Of a DNA stretch of 64,000 nt, positions 1-11,859 are shown piece by piece. Positions within the stretch are counted from its first letter, which is position 1. Each line of letters begins with the position of its first letter. Origin of the DNA: Conus ventricosus (lineage: Eukaryota > Mollusca > Gastropoda > Neogastropoda > Conidae); assembly GCA_018398815.1 (NCBI GenBank), contig CM031604.1, positions 54,675,489 to 54,739,488 on the forward strand, read 5' to 3'. Made by a program: the position numbers and the translations under genes. The notes under the pieces were generated by a model. The model was not told the DNA's origin. It did not search any database and saw only the letters and a list, made by a program, of their open reading frames with translations.

Positions 1-305
1 CTCTCCCCCCCCCCCCCCCCCTCCCCGATGGCTTTCAATCTGCCTGTTTGTCAAACTGTTGTCCCAGAGCTGCACAGTTCTGGACCGGATGTTCCCGCGG
101 GGCCATTGTGTGAGCCTTTTCAGCCGGCCCCTTTCAGTCGTTCCGATCGTCTGCGCCCTTATCACCCACCTATCACTCGCCAACCTGTACCCCCTTCCTC
201 TGCCTCGCTCCACTTCATTGCCTTTCTGTGAGGGATTTCTACTTGAAAAGGATTTATTGTTGTAGTAGTTGTTATTGGTGTGTGTGTGTGTGTGTGTGTG
301 TGTGG

Positions 306-337
<32 letters not shown>

Positions 338-392
338 AGCGAGCGTGCGTGATGAAATGTTTTACAACCGAGAAAGCGAGCTGGTGGGATGG

Positions 393-431
<39 letters not shown>

Positions 432-470
432 CTGTGTTGTGTGTGGGGGGGGGGGGGGGTACATCAAATT
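1..470. repeat. Microsatellite cluster: poly(C), (GT)n/(GC GT)n, (GA)n, poly(G)
   Basis: C run at 5-21; (GT)n at about 278-304 passing into GCGT repeats to 352; (GA)n at 396-430; 15-G run at 445-459. Between them (30-230) is unique sequence with short open frames but no recognisable domain. Confidence 0.95.
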
Positions 471-640
471 TCAAATTTCATTTTACAGTAGACTCGGAGA
501 AAGGAGAGAGGTTCTCATTTGATCTATGCAAAGAAATACAAATATATTGCTTGCGTGTAGGTCTCTGCTCCGAAGAAATCTGTGAAAGGGCAAATTTTGC
601 TACCATGCTTGTGAGAATTCGTTTTGGATATTTGTCATTC

Positions 641-668
641 TCTCTCTCTCTCTCTCCCTCTCTCTCTC

Positions 669-745
<77 letters not shown>
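641..745. repeat. (CT)n microsatellite
   Basis: About 100 bases of near-pure CT interrupted by single C insertions (CTCC steps). This is low complexity; the open frames over it only spell SLSLS or RERER. Confidence 0.97.
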
Positions 746-1620
746 AAATGTAATAGACTTATCGGATCATGAATTGTCTTTCTGGAGGGCAAAGAAATAT
801 TAAATGCGAAAATCATAATGACCCCCGCGAAGAAGGTTATATTACCACCCGCGTATCGTTCGTTTCTTTTTCTGTCAGCATGATTATACGAGAACTGTAG
901 AACCGATCTCAGTGCCGCGTGGAGGAAAGACAGAATTTGGCCCAAAAAAGGAACAGTCACATTTTGGTGTGGATCCGATCAAAGTACGAATTCATTAATA
1001 ATATGATAAACGTTCGACTTTGCTTTTGACATTGCTTCTAATCTACTCCGTTACCCATCATGATGGCGTCTGTTGTAACAGTGTATGCACGGGACGAGCG
1101 CGACTATTTTTCAATTACCAAGTGACAGAACTGAAATGACCAGCAGATTTTTTTTTCTTCACATGTATCCTTTTCAGTGTCAGATTCAGATATGTTATTC
1201 ATATGTAGACCTGAGCCCCTTATGAAGGGGTACATGAAAACAATAGAACAGCAACGTTAACAAAATCTACAAGCTGGATCAGAATGTACATTCTTGTTTC
1301 TTTCATGTTTCTGTTAGTTGAAACGCTTTATAAAAGAACAAGGAACAATTTTGAACAGTTTTAGTGGAGGTTGAAGGCATTAACAAGTATAATCCGAATA
1401 AGGAAGGTATATCCTTTCATAATTCTGATAACCGATTGTTATGAAGAAAAAATCTTGTGAACATCTTTTAGAAAATAGTGAGTTACCGTCCATACCCAAC
1501 CATCGTTCTCTTCGTTGCCTTCCTCTGGCCGTTTTGAAAGTTCATCTGCATTGAAAGGCAGTTTGCTTATACCTGTGAAAATGATGCCCCCCTTTCGGCC
1601 AACCTCTCCCATTTTACCGT
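746..1620. other. Unique AT-rich stretch, nothing recognised
   Basis: There is no coding exon, repeat array or RNA gene that I can support. Short T and A runs only. Confidence 0.6.
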
Positions 1621-1626
1621 TCTCCA

Positions 1627-1956
<330 letters not shown>

Positions 1957-2157
1957 CCTCCTGCGCCTGCTCCCATCTCCAGTACACCCCCAGACAAACA
2001 AGGTCCGTCGTATAGTCGAGACATGTTTCCAAACTTGAAAGAAAAAAAAAAATCTAGGATTGAGGAAAAAACTAAATGTCAGGTAGGGCTAGAGCAATAA
2101 ATCAGTTTGTCCATCGAGTTTCTCCGTGTCTTTCCCGTGTCCGTTTGAATAAAAATA

Positions 2158-2623
2158 GCATGATAGGTGAGGTACCGTTTCGCCCTTTTTCATTTTGCCC
2201 TGCCAGGGCGAACTGGGACTTCCACAACACGATCCTGGCAGGTACCGTTTCGCCCTTTTTCATTTTGCGTGTGAGCACGACTTGGCCTAACGGCCTTCGT
2301 TCATTCGTCCTTCGTCCTCTCTCGGGCTTCGCCCTACTCTAATCTAAAGACCATCGATTCTGCTTTGGAGTAGACTGGGACACTGGTTACGCCAGGGGGA
2401 GCCTTGCAGTATGGTCAGTATGGAAATAGACGAAATGGGAGTAGTAGACGAAATGGGAGTAGACCAAATGGGAGTAGACCAAATGGGATGTCACCATAAA
2501 GTTACAGGGCGTAATGACACTCAAAGGAACGTTAGGGCGAAATAGGAAAGGGCGAAAAGGGAACAGGACGAAATGGGAAAGGGCGAAATGAAAAAGGGCG
2601 AAACGGGATGACACCGCATGATA
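2158..2623. mobile_element. Non-autonomous DNA transposon (MITE-like), 450 bp with 8-bp target duplication
   Basis: The element spans 2166-2615 and is flanked on both sides by GCATGATA (2158-2165 and 2616-2623). The ends are inverted: the left begins GGTGAGGTACCGTTTCGCCC, and the reverse complement of the right begins GGTGTCATCCCGTTTCGCCC; both continue TTTTTCATTTnGCCCT, giving about 36 bp of imperfect TIR. Inside, the GGTACCGTTTCGCCC...TTTTGC block is repeated directly 70 bp later (2171 and 2241). The right half is built of (A/G)GGGCGAAAnGGGA subrepeats on the other strand. There is no transposase. An 8-bp duplication fits hAT, P or Merlin elements; the GGTG terminus does not let me choose. 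Confidence 0.85.
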
Positions 2624-2639
2624 TATGTAAGTCTGAGCG

Positions 2640-2860
2640 AATCTCTCTCTCTCTCTCTCTCTCCTCTCTCTCTCCTCTCCTCTCTCTCTCTCAATGTATG
2701 TATGTATGTATGGATCCATTCATCCATCCTTGCCTCCTCCCTCCCTGTCTCTGTTTGTGTGTCTGTCTGTCTATCAATCTATCTGTCTGTCTATCTATCT
2801 ACCTCTCCGTCTATTTTTACTATCTATCCATCAGTCTATCTATCTATTTAGCTTGCGAGC
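2640..2860. repeat. (CT)n and TCTA/TCTG tetranucleotide repeats
   Basis: CT-rich 2641-2692, GTAT/CATC tetramers 2697-2730, and (TCTG/TCTA)n to 2850. No gene content. Confidence 0.9.
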
Positions 2861-3239
2861 TAACTAGCTAGTTGGCTATCTGTTTGTGTAGTATCTCTGT
2901 ACCTCTCTGTTCCTTGTATGTTTCAATAGACTTCGACCTATTTTTATTTTGAATTGGAATGCACATATTAATGTTGTTGTTTTTTGCGCAGACTCACAGT
3001 ATTTGTTCCCGAGGTGATTCGATTTCAGAATGCAAAGACAGAGTACTTCATTTTATTTATTTTAGTTTATGCCTTCTACTATCAACGCGCAACCTCTCAA
3101 TACCTTTTCATTTTCTATAGTGTACGCAGAAGCTACGCAGGGTGCAGGCTGACCTTTTTGACAGATGTGACTGATTGCCTTTTCAAATGTTATCGTTTTG
3201 TTTTGCTTTTCACGCTCAGTCTCTGTCTTGACTACCCTT

Positions 3240-3300
3240 CCACCCCCCCCCACCCCCACCCCCCGCTCTCTCCTCTTGCCTCTCTCCCAACTTTCCTTCT

Positions 3301-3355
<55 letters not shown>

Positions 3356-3379
3356 ACCGTCTGTGTCTGTCTGCCGTCT

Positions 3380-3414
<35 letters not shown>

Positions 3415-3785
3415 ACTTTCTCCCCCTCTGTTTCCCAGTTTATGCATATCTTTATGGATCTCTCATCCACCACTTTATCTCTTTATCAGTCTCTCTGTCT
3501 CTTTGTCCCTCTGTCTTTCTGTCTCTCTCTGTCTGTTTCCATGTCGTGTATCTTGTATATGTTCATTTTGATATTGTTTGTTACTGTTGTTGTTCTTGAG
3601 GGCATGCAGTAAAAAAGCTATTAGCTTATTCAATTTACCCTCAATTAAAAATATTCGTATTCTGTCTGTCTGTCTCTCCATTTTACTCTCTGATTTTGAC
3701 TGTCTCTCTCTCTGCCTCTCCCCCCTCCCCCCCATCACACACACACACAGCCTCGCCGCCCCCCCCCCCCCCCCCCCCCCCCCCA
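3240..3785. repeat. CT/C-rich block with two long poly(C) runs
   Basis: (CT)n 3301-3352; a 31-C run at 3382-3412; TCTG/TCTC repeats 3480-3535 and 3660-3700; (CA)n 3736-3750; a 26-C run at 3759-3784. The intervening bases are not recognisable. Confidence 0.9.
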
Positions 3786-3799
3786 CACACACACAACAT

Positions 3800-4150
3800 T
3801 TAAGGATGCAAAAGTTTTGTCTGTCTTTAAATCTGCTGATCCATCTAACTCCTCTAACTATAGACCCACAACTATTCTACGTTGATCAAATATCTCAAAA
3901 TGCACATTAAGCGTAATTTTCAATCCTATTTTATAAAATAGGCTTTATTTCATTCAGATCAAAATGGATGTAGAAGTAATCATTCTTGTCATATCACGTT
4001 GACTAAATTTGTCGAGAAATGGCATTCAGGCGTAAAAAAAAATGATATAATAACTGGTGTAGTTTTTGTCGATTTTGTTAGAGCTTTCGACACCTTGATC
4101 TTAATCTTCTTTAGAAAGCTACCTACATATGCAATTGTGAACCTCCTTCA
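3800..4150 (+). mobile_element. LINE fragment, reverse transcriptase fingers/palm (LINE-E)
   Basis: Frames read SNYRPTTIL (about 3855-3885), DQNGCRSNHSCH (about 3957-3995) and GVVFVDFVRAFDTL (about 4057-4100). These are RT motifs of CR1/Jockey-group LINEs: block 0, GFRxxxS and motif A with its catalytic Asp. Several frame changes and a TGA break the ORF. This is a 5'- and 3'-truncated dead copy, abutting a different LINE at about 4215. Confidence 0.75.
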
Positions 4151-4214
4151 AAAAATTATCGCTTGATCCAACTGAACTATAAACATCCACTCAGTCGCAA
4201 AATCTTCCATTCTT

Positions 4215-5570
4215 GTTAAAAAAGAAAATGGAGAGAGTGGTTCTTCTCACTTGTTCGACCATTTACTTAACAAACAACTTTCTCAGCTTCCACCAGTCAG
4301 TTTATTGTGCTGGAGACAGCACAGAAACTGCTGTCATCCGAATCTTGAACTTCAGACTGACAATTTTTGATGAAGACGAAGTATCTGCCCTTCTTGTGGA
4401 TCTGTCTCCAGCCAACATAGCTGATCACAAAATTCTCCTCTCACGTCTGAACACAAACTTTGGCATATGTGACAGAACGCTAAACTGGTTTAGGCCGCAT
4501 CTTTCAGACAGCAGTTCACCCATATCAACGAATAACAGTCCTCTAAAACGTCATTAGACTTTGACATTCCACACGTTCTTTGCTAGGTACAGTGCTTTTC
4601 ATTTCGTACGCAACGCCTCTGACTGAGATCATCAACAGCCGTTCTGTTTACTACGAATTGTTCGCCAATGACAGTCAGCTTGAACTGTCCGACTTGTGAC
4701 AGTCTCGTCAAAATATTCTGGATTCTGTTTCAGCTATCAAACAGTGGATCGCCAACAATAAATTGAAAATTAAATGATGACAAAATAGACTATCCCGGTT
4801 TATGAAACACTTTTGGGCTTTTCTTCATCCGTTGATAGTACTAGGTTCTACTGATATTACATTCATGCCATATGTTCGTGATCCTGGCTTCAGTCTCGAG
4901 TCTGATCTTATGTTGAAATACCATGTAATCAAAATCTGCTATAATCTTTCCTTGAATGTCGTTCCGTCAGCTCCATCAGATCTTTCCTTACGGAGCGGGC
5001 TACAGAAACATTGTCTTTCTGCATCCTGTCAGGATTGGATCATTGTAGTTCTCTTCACCTAGACGTACCTGCAGCCGTCGTCCAGTCACTTCAGAGTGTT
5101 CAAAATGCCGCTGCCCGCCTTACCTTCAGGCACTAAAATGACATCATACATCAGATCTCTTGAAGAAATTGCACTGGCTCAAAATCGAGCGTAGGGTTCA
5201 GTACACCTTTGTTTGTTTATAATATTATCGCACATGAAGGACTTGTCTATCTTTCTGACCTTTTCCAAATATTCGTTCCTGTACGATCTATACGTTCTTC
5301 AGATGATAGAGTATTTCGATTTCCCTCCTATAGCAAAAAGCAGCACGGTTCTTGGGCACTCTCATTTTCTGCGGCATTTTCTGCGCTATTCTAGAACTCG
5401 CTACCTTTCCAGCTACGCCATGCCGCTTCATTCCTGACTTAAAAAGTGCTTTTTAAAGCTTGTCTGTTCAAACGCCAGTTGCAGAATGCCACACGAAGAA
5501 TTGCTGAATATTTGTCTGTCACTTGTACATATTCACTTGTGTACGAATGGGCTGTCGATCCTTGTACTGT

Positions 5571-5631
<61 letters not shown>

Positions 5632-5720
5632 CTCTATGTTTTAGATAATATGTTTTAAAGTAGTTAAGCGGCCAGTAGTTTATGTTGTTAGGACGGGCGC
5701 TATAGAACTTATCCTTATTA

Positions 5721-5752
<32 letters not shown>

Positions 5753-5760
5753 GATTATTG
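4215..5760 (+). mobile_element. L2/CR1-like LINE 3' half, RT to C-terminus plus 3' tail with (ATT)n (LINE-C)
   Basis: Readable blocks are DSTETAVIRI, ALLVDLSPANI...DHKILLSRLNT (motif A region), TPLTEIINSRSVYYELFAND (motif C region, degraded from the usual ADDxQ), IKQWIANNKLKIK, DPGFSLESDLMLKYHVIKIC, YLSDLFQIFVPVRSIRSSDD and FRFPSY. These occur in the order expected for a molluscan L2/CR1-type RT and its C-terminal domain. The unit ends with SFKACLFKRQL-type text near 5470. After a (GT)n insertion (5569-5630) comes gggcgctatagaacttatc, then (ATT)n at 5720-5752, the 3' tail of such elements. Stops and frame changes throughout show it is dead. Confidence 0.8.
5568..5631. repeat. (GT)n microsatellite inside LINE-C 3' UTR
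   Basis: About 60 bases of almost pure GT between the LINE-C coding remnant and its 3' tail. Confidence 0.97.
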
Positions 5761-5769
5761 TTTTCTAGA

Positions 5770-6790
5770 TAAAACGATGACTCAGTAAGACTCGGATCTT
5801 CTCTTGACAACAGAAGGCAGGCAGTCTTTGGGGACTCTTTATTTTCTACTCTGAAATCTGTAGAGTTACCAGGGATCTGTTTTAGGTCCTGTATTCAGTG
5901 TCTTATGAATGACCGTATACTTCACTTGATATCCTCCTGTGAACTTTTTGTGGTGGATAATACTTTATTTACAATGGAGCCAAAAGTTAGTTATGGTTTG
6001 CACATCCTTACAGTACAGAGCGGCATCGATAGGCGTGTCACCTGGACGGGAAAGAAACACATGGCAGTTCAACCCCATAGATCCAAGGTCATGCTGGTTA
6101 CAAGAAATGACAGGACATTTAAGAATTGCTTACCGGTGGTAACGGATCATGATAACGCTTTGGAAGAAGTTCTTACAAATGAGTAGGTCTTTCTATACCA
6201 AGTAACTTATCCTGGTCCAAGTATATTTCAATACTGTACAGAAATCTATGTAAGAAAACGTTGTAGTAGAATGGAACATTTACCAAATCAGCATATCCAG
6301 AATTAAGTTACTTTTTGATGCATGTATATAATCTAACATTGATTACAGGGGATCTAGCCAGCAAATTGCTCTAACAGTTTGACATTTTATGCAAACGTAC
6401 TCCAAAGCTGGTAACTTGCAAATTCTGTTCTCTTGTCGCTAATGATTACAAACTATTCGATATTCTCCCTTTAAAGTCTTAATCGTCGTTAGAAAAAAAG
6501 CTGGCTTGGTGTATAAAATCATGAACAGTTTAACACCTGCGACTTTGTGCAAGACATTCCCTGTCTGTAATGTTTGGTAACAAAGTTGCCGTCGGCATTC
6601 CTCACCCAAGGACGAATCTGTTCATGTCATCTCGAACACCTGCACAAAAACAAACAAATCATGTCGAAAAAAGTATGTGGTGGAAACATTTCTTCTCTTT
6701 GGCTTACCGTTGCCCTGTTTGTAGACTCTAAATTAAAAAACAAAATCAAATCATTTTTAGAAGGGGGAAGTGAGTGTGAAAGAACATATT
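5770..6790 (+). mobile_element. LINE fragment, RT C-terminal part (LINE-D)
   Basis: Fragments in order: PGICFRSCIQC-type text near 5865, DRILHLISSCEL, VVDNTLFTMEPK (motif C context FADDTTLF-like, degraded), HRSKVMLVTRN, NVVVEWN, DILPLKSLIVV and LVYKIMNSLTPATLC (about 6508-6550). This matches the thumb/C-terminus of an L2/CR1-group RT, a subfamily different from LINE-C. It is heavily frameshifted and ends near the (GA)n at 6866. Confidence 0.7.
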
Positions 6791-6859
6791 AATTTTTAGA
6801 CGATTCGGGAGTGGTGCGGTGAGAAAGGAAGGGACAGATAGAGGCGTGGACAGGGTAGG

Positions 6860-6863
6860 GGCT

Positions 6864-6910
<47 letters not shown>

Positions 6911-7235
6911 TCGTGGGGGAGAGGGGGATAATGACAGCATTTAGAGAGAGAGAAGGGAGTTGGTGGACAGGGGGAGAATGGCAGCATTTCCATAAGTCCT
7001 CTTGCCTAAAAGAAGGGCAAGATTGAACAAATGTTCCGTGGAGAGGAAGGAGGAATATTTAGGGTAGAAGGGGATGGATTGGAGGAGTCAGAGGGAAGGA
7101 ATCGAGGGATAACCGAAGCCCTTTCTTCGGGGTAAATTAGCATTTGTTCGTATATTTTGCTTTTTTTTTTTTGTCCCCAGAAGAGCGCTTCGCAAGCCCC
7201 CCCCCCCCCCCCACCCCCCCCCCCCCCCAAAGATG
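6860..7235. repeat. (GA)n tract, G/A-rich DNA and split poly(C) run
   Basis: (GA)n at 6866-6905, purine-rich sequence to 7135, T run at 7161-7171, and C16-A-C15 at 7197-7228. No gene seen. Confidence 0.85.
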
Positions 7236-7639
7236 CTACAGTGGTTAATACACATAAGTTGATTCGAAGGATGAGAACGCAAGTGCGTTTGATGGAGGAG
7301 GGGAGAGGGATGGGGGTACAGAGGATGTTTAGGTAACGGAAGCTTTTCGTTTGGAAAAATGTCTGGTGAAAATGAGGGCTTTGGAATAAAGGTTGTAAAC
7401 ACGTGCGAATAACGTGTTCAGCCCTCTCAGCCCACAGCGTTGACGTTGACACCAATCTTATTTTCTTCTTCTGGCTCTCTGTAGGGCGGGCCCGGTAACG
7501 TTAGATTCCCTGAACAGGCCAGCCGCGGCCCCGGCCCCTCTCTTCACGCAGATTAACCGATGGTCGAGTAGCCTGGCTGGCCATGCAAAGCCCTCTTGTG
7601 GCGGATTTTACTCTTTTTCCGTTGCTCTCAACGTCGGTG

Positions 7640-7966
7640 AGTTCGTGTGTGTGTTGTGTGGTGTGCGTGTGTGTGTGTGTGTGTGGAAAGGGGGGGGGGG
7701 GGGGGGGGAGGGAGAAGGGGTGGTGGTGGTGGGTGTACTTAAAGAGGAGGAGGTTGCTTTTCCAGTGTGGTTGTGCGGAGATCTAGAGGTGGTCTGCTGC
7801 TGACAGACTGTCAGATTTATGTAAGAATGGTATCTGAAACGTCTTAGTCTCGAGCCGCGCACACGCACACATACGTGAAGACGTAGGCATAGATCTTCAC
7901 ACATGCACACACAGTATGCATGTACGCATTCAGACAGACACAGACACACGGACCGACCGACCGACC

Positions 7967-8010
<44 letters not shown>

Positions 8011-8064
8011 CAACACACACACACACACACTCACACACCACACTCTCTCTCTCTCTCTCTCTCT
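7640..8064. repeat. Compound microsatellites: (GT)n, G19, (GACC)n/(GACA)n, (CA)n, (CT)n
   Basis: (GT)n 7645-7684, G run 7690-7708, GACC/GACA tetramers 7950-8009, (CA)n 8010-8040, (CT)n 8042-8064. The interval 7710-7900 is unique and unrecognised. Confidence 0.92.
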
Positions 8065-8184
8065 ACGTCAGAAAATATATTGGCGCACTTTCTCACCAAG
8101 CACAGTGGGACCATGTACAGTGGGACCATGTACCTCATTACTCAACCTCTTTTCGCATCCCAGAGACGTGTGGGTACACTCGCA

Positions 8185-8225
<41 letters not shown>

Positions 8226-8335
8226 CACACACACACACACACAGTGATACACGCACATGACAACAGTAAACAACGAACTACCCTGACCCCTCCCCGAAAA
8301 CAACGAACTACCCTGACCCCTCCCCGAAAAAGCAG
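8185..8335. repeat. (CA)n array and a perfect 30-bp tandem duplication
   Basis: (CA)n at 8187-8243. Then the 30-bp unit starting caacgaactaccctgacccc occurs twice, head to tail without mismatch, at about 8270-8299 and 8300-8329. Confidence 0.9.
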
Positions 8336-8339
8336 ACTT

Positions 8340-9320
8340 ACAAACTAACAAACAGCATCACCAGATAAGTAATGCGTCAACGGAAAAAAAGAAGAAGAAA
8401 AGAAAAAGAGCGTAAAGAGGATACGAAGGTGAAGGGTGTATGTGTATGGATGGTAGAAGAGAATACGAGTACAAATATTTGTTCTGTGAAAGCCCCTTTC
8501 GGAAGGGTGGGCAAGGAGTTGTCCTACAATGAACTGTGTGTCACCATCTCTAACCAAGTAATGCAACCGACATCGCGTTTTATCTCAAGGGATTACTGAT
8601 GTCAAAGATTCCAAATCAAAATTCCATCAATGCACAGGACAAAGAAACAGCAGTAGAAAGAAAGAGCGTTTCTCATATTTCCCGCCCAACTCTGCAGGTG
8701 TCCGAATTTCCGGGTACGTCTGACGCTGGGATACGATGAAAGGAAGCTAACAACACAGCCCTTTTATGTTGTGTCAGACTAGAATGGACCTCTGTAGCAT
8801 CATCTTCAACATGTTCAGCTTCTTTGATTATAATGAAAATTCTGCGGTTCATGCCTTGCTGTCGCAGTGACTTCGGTTTCCGTTTTCTCCCTCGATGGTC
8901 ATGTTCGGGGTGGGTTCATATCAAAGTTGTCTGCACTGGTAAGGTTCACGGAGACTGTCCTTAGATGGACTGGCTCCGCGGCTAACAGTTTGTTGGATCA
9001 GAGCAGACACCACTGAAGTGACTCCTCGGCAGCAGTGCAGTGAGTGTCTCAACCCTGGATGCAGTATCTTCTCTGACGGGTACCCTCCTGTCGGCATGAT
9101 ACTGACTGCTCCCTTTGGACTGCAGTTCTGGGATTGCGACAGCTTGAGCGTTGGTGTGGCTGTGCATAGGGTAGGCCGAGCTAACGGCATGGGAGTGATG
9201 AAAATGAGTGGGCACAGAAAAAAAAATAGGGTGAGAAAGGTTTGATTAAAAGGTGCTTACCCTGTTAAGAGTAAGTGATGGTCTTAAGTTTAGATAGGCA
9301 TTACACATATGCATTCTTTT
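8340..9320. other. Unique stretch, no gene recognised
   Basis: Open frames at 8372-8599, 9018-9245 and 8921-9190 (minus) have no recognisable domain or splice context. I see nothing else supportable. Confidence 0.5.
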
Positions 9321-9329
9321 TTGTTTCAG

Positions 9330-9482
9330 TCTATAATAGTACCTGACTATGCTTTTGTAGATGATCCAGAAAAAGATGAAAAGAAGAACAGGGTTCAGAG
9401 ATTGCTTAAAGTTTGTCAATATTTAGAGTGGGATAGCCGAAAGAGGGAGAAGAAGGAGGGGGAGTATAGAAAACCCATATGA
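9330..9482 (+). CDS. Possible orphan coding exon, unknown product
   Basis: A good acceptor-like sequence (gcattcttttttgtttcag) is followed by 51 codons, open to TGA at 9480-9482, beginning SIIVPDYAFVDDPEKDEKKN and continuing RVQRLLKVCQYLEWDS. The text is charged and helix-prone, and unlike the low-complexity frames around it. I do not recognise a family, there is no matching partner exon, and chance cannot be excluded. Confidence 0.2.
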   Translation, partial: SIIVPDYAFVDDPEKDEKKNRVQRLLKVCQYLEWDSRKREKKEGEYRKPI

Positions 9483-9659
9483 GGTGCTTGAAATTAAGAA
9501 GTTAAGAAAAAAAAAAAGATTGAAAGGTGGTACTGCGGTCACACTTTGCAACAATGCTACAAATGTTACTTTGTATTTTCGGTGATTTAACTTGACAGTA
9601 ACCGCTTAAAAGCACATGTAAACAAGTTGAATTGTAAATCGTCATAACAGACAGATAGC

Positions 9660-9735
9660 TCTACACACATACGCACGCACGCACACACACGCACGCACGC
9701 ACACGCACGCACGCATGCAAGCACGCACGCACGCA

Positions 9736-9788
<53 letters not shown>

Positions 9789-10000
9789 ACACAACACTCT
9801 CTCGCTCGCTCTCTCTCTCTCACACACCACACACACACCACACACACACACCACACAACACAACACAACACACACACTTACAGCACATACACTCACACGC
9901 GCGCGCACACACCACGCACGCACGCACGCACGACGTACGCACAACACACACACACACCAACACACCACACACACACACACACACACCACACACACACCAT
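9660..10000. repeat. Compound (CA)n/(GCAC)n microsatellite
   Basis: GCAC units 9670-9735, (CA)n 9738-9790, CT/CGCT 9798-9820, and CACACCA and CAACA variants 9822-9890, then GCAC and CA to about 9998. Low complexity throughout. Confidence 0.95.
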
Positions 10001-10139
10001 GTTCTTCGTCTATGAAAACTGACAATTAAAGACGAGCGGGAATCGATGCGATTGCACTTCCATAACAAGATTTAAATTGGGTTCACATTTCTCGAGTCAG
10101 TCATTCAGCACGTATTGCTTTGTTCGCGATCAGCCCCCA

Positions 10140-10170
10140 CGCGGGTGGGGGTGGGGGGGGGGGGGAGTGA

Positions 10171-10212
<42 letters not shown>

Positions 10213-10232
10213 TGTGTGTGTGGTGTGCAGTC
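10140..10232. repeat. G-rich stretch and (GT)n
   Basis: GGGTGGGGG tract at 10143-10166 followed by GAGT and (GT)n to 10228. Confidence 0.9.
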
Positions 10233-10724
10233 TTCTCGATGATTCAAGACAGTCTGGAGATGAAGGGCGAGAAAAATCATCCACCAAAAATCTTGTCCAT
10301 CTTTTTCAACCAATGCGATTGAAACCTCCTGAATATTGACGGGGTGAAAACCCACGGGACGAAAATAGTCGAACCTCTGTTGGCAGTATGAAACCGAGGC
10401 CAACTAAGAATGCAGCTTCAGTCGTGCAACAGAAGTCTTGTCATTTTATGTTTTTGTCTGTGTATAGATGGCATCATCTACATCTGCTGGCTATTTGTAG
10501 AGTTAGTTTTTTTTAATGTACCAGGGCCTGCATGTGTCGTGCAGGGACAGTGCATTTCCAGAATTTTGAGATTTAATCACCATTGATCCCTGCTTGGGAA
10601 ATGGAGGGCACAATGCTGTGAACAGGCCTCAGCAGACTGAACACGAGAAGCAAGCATAGTAGATTATGAAATTAAAGCTTCAAAGCAAATCGAGGCAAAT
10701 TTAGATTCAGGTCAATTGAGCAAT

Positions 10725-10862
10725 TGTGTGCGCGCGTGCGTGCGTGCGTGCGCGCGCTTGTGTGTGTGTGTGTGCATGCGTGCATGTGCGTGCGTGCGCG
10801 CGCACTGTGTGTGTGTGTTTGTGTGTGTGTGTGATGTGTGTTGTTGTGTGTGTGTGTTCTTC
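10725..10862. repeat. (GT)n with GCGT/GCGC segments
   Basis: Alternating purine-pyrimidine DNA over about 135 bases (GCGCGTGCGTGC, then GTGTGT). This has Z-DNA potential. No gene. Confidence 0.92.
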
Positions 10863-11129
10863 TTGTTAGGCAATGAAAATACATCGAAAACATTTTTTTT
10901 TCTGTGAACCTTAAGTAGAAGTTTCTTTCCTATTGCATCCTATGTTAGAAATTCCATGATGAACTGACGTTCATCTCCCAGGATCTTTTCATTCTCATTC
11001 ATCACTATATAAAATGAAAAAAAATGAAAAAAAGAAAAAAAATATAATAAAACAAGTTAAAGCCTTAGATGCAAGTAACAAAGAACAACAAAAACGAGGC
11101 GATATTGATGAGGAGGATACTTCCTAGAA

Positions 11130-11188
<59 letters not shown>

Positions 11189-11620
11189 CTCTCCCCCCCC
11201 CCCCCCACCCTCAGGTATTGCGTGTTATGTTCATTCCAGAGAATGGAGTAGTCATATGTCATGTATAAGTCACGGGTCTGTCTATCTGTATGTTTGTGTG
11301 TGTGTGTGTGGTGTGTGTTTTTCTCTCTCTTTCATACACACACACATACACACGCGTGCGCGCACACACACTACCTCTACTCTCTCTCTCTCTCTCACAC
11401 ACATGCACGCACGGACGCTCGCGCGCTCGTAGAACTCCCTTCCAGCTTTCACATGTGAGATATAGACCGTAGAAAAGAGTTTTTGACAGTCTCAACTCCA
11501 TTAAGGAGAAAATCCAGTGTGTGCTTGCCCCCCCCCCCCCCCCCCCCCCCAAACCCCAGTTTGAATCAGTTAAGGTCATTTCTTCCCCCGCCCCCCCCCC
11601 CCTTTCTCTCTCTCTCTCTC

Positions 11621-11658
<38 letters not shown>

Positions 11659-11850
11659 CAATGTGATTTTAACAATGAGCGTGTGGATTGGAATGGGATT
11701 AACCAAGATCGAGATAACTGATACACAAGACGAAAACTCGTGTACCTGAGGTACTGAAGTGCCGATGATGTAACCAGGGAGAAAAAAGGCAATGCTAGTA
11801 ACCTCTGACCCCCCCCCCCCCCCCCCACCACACACCACACACACACACAC
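11130..11850. repeat. Microsatellite-rich block: (CT)n, (GT)n, (CA)n, poly(C) runs
   Basis: (CT)n 11132-11189 followed by C15; (GT)n 11294-11320; (CA)n 11336-11370; (CT)n 11379-11396; C23 at 11528-11550; C run 11590-11601; (CA)n 11628-11656; C17 at 11810-11826; (CA)n 11837-11853. Intervening sequence is not recognised. Confidence 0.9.
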
Positions 11851-11859
11851 ACAGAGTTC

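Noticed and set aside
162..960. Long open frames of SLSLSL, RERERE, CVCVCV or THTHTH in many places (also 1515-2024, 7608-8348, 9587-10068, 11130-11579)
   Set aside because: They are simply translations of CT, GA, GT and CA microsatellites, with mirror frames on the other strand; no promoter, splice or domain evidence.
7480..7600. GC-rich patch as the missing NUAK first exon
   Set aside because: No glycine-rich loop (GKGTYGKV-like) or VAIK text in any frame; the N-lobe could not be found anywhere in 1-22400.
8270..8335. CRISPR-like short repeats (also GACA repeats at 7950-8009)
   Set aside because: Direct tandem duplication without spacers in a eukaryotic genome; no array structure.
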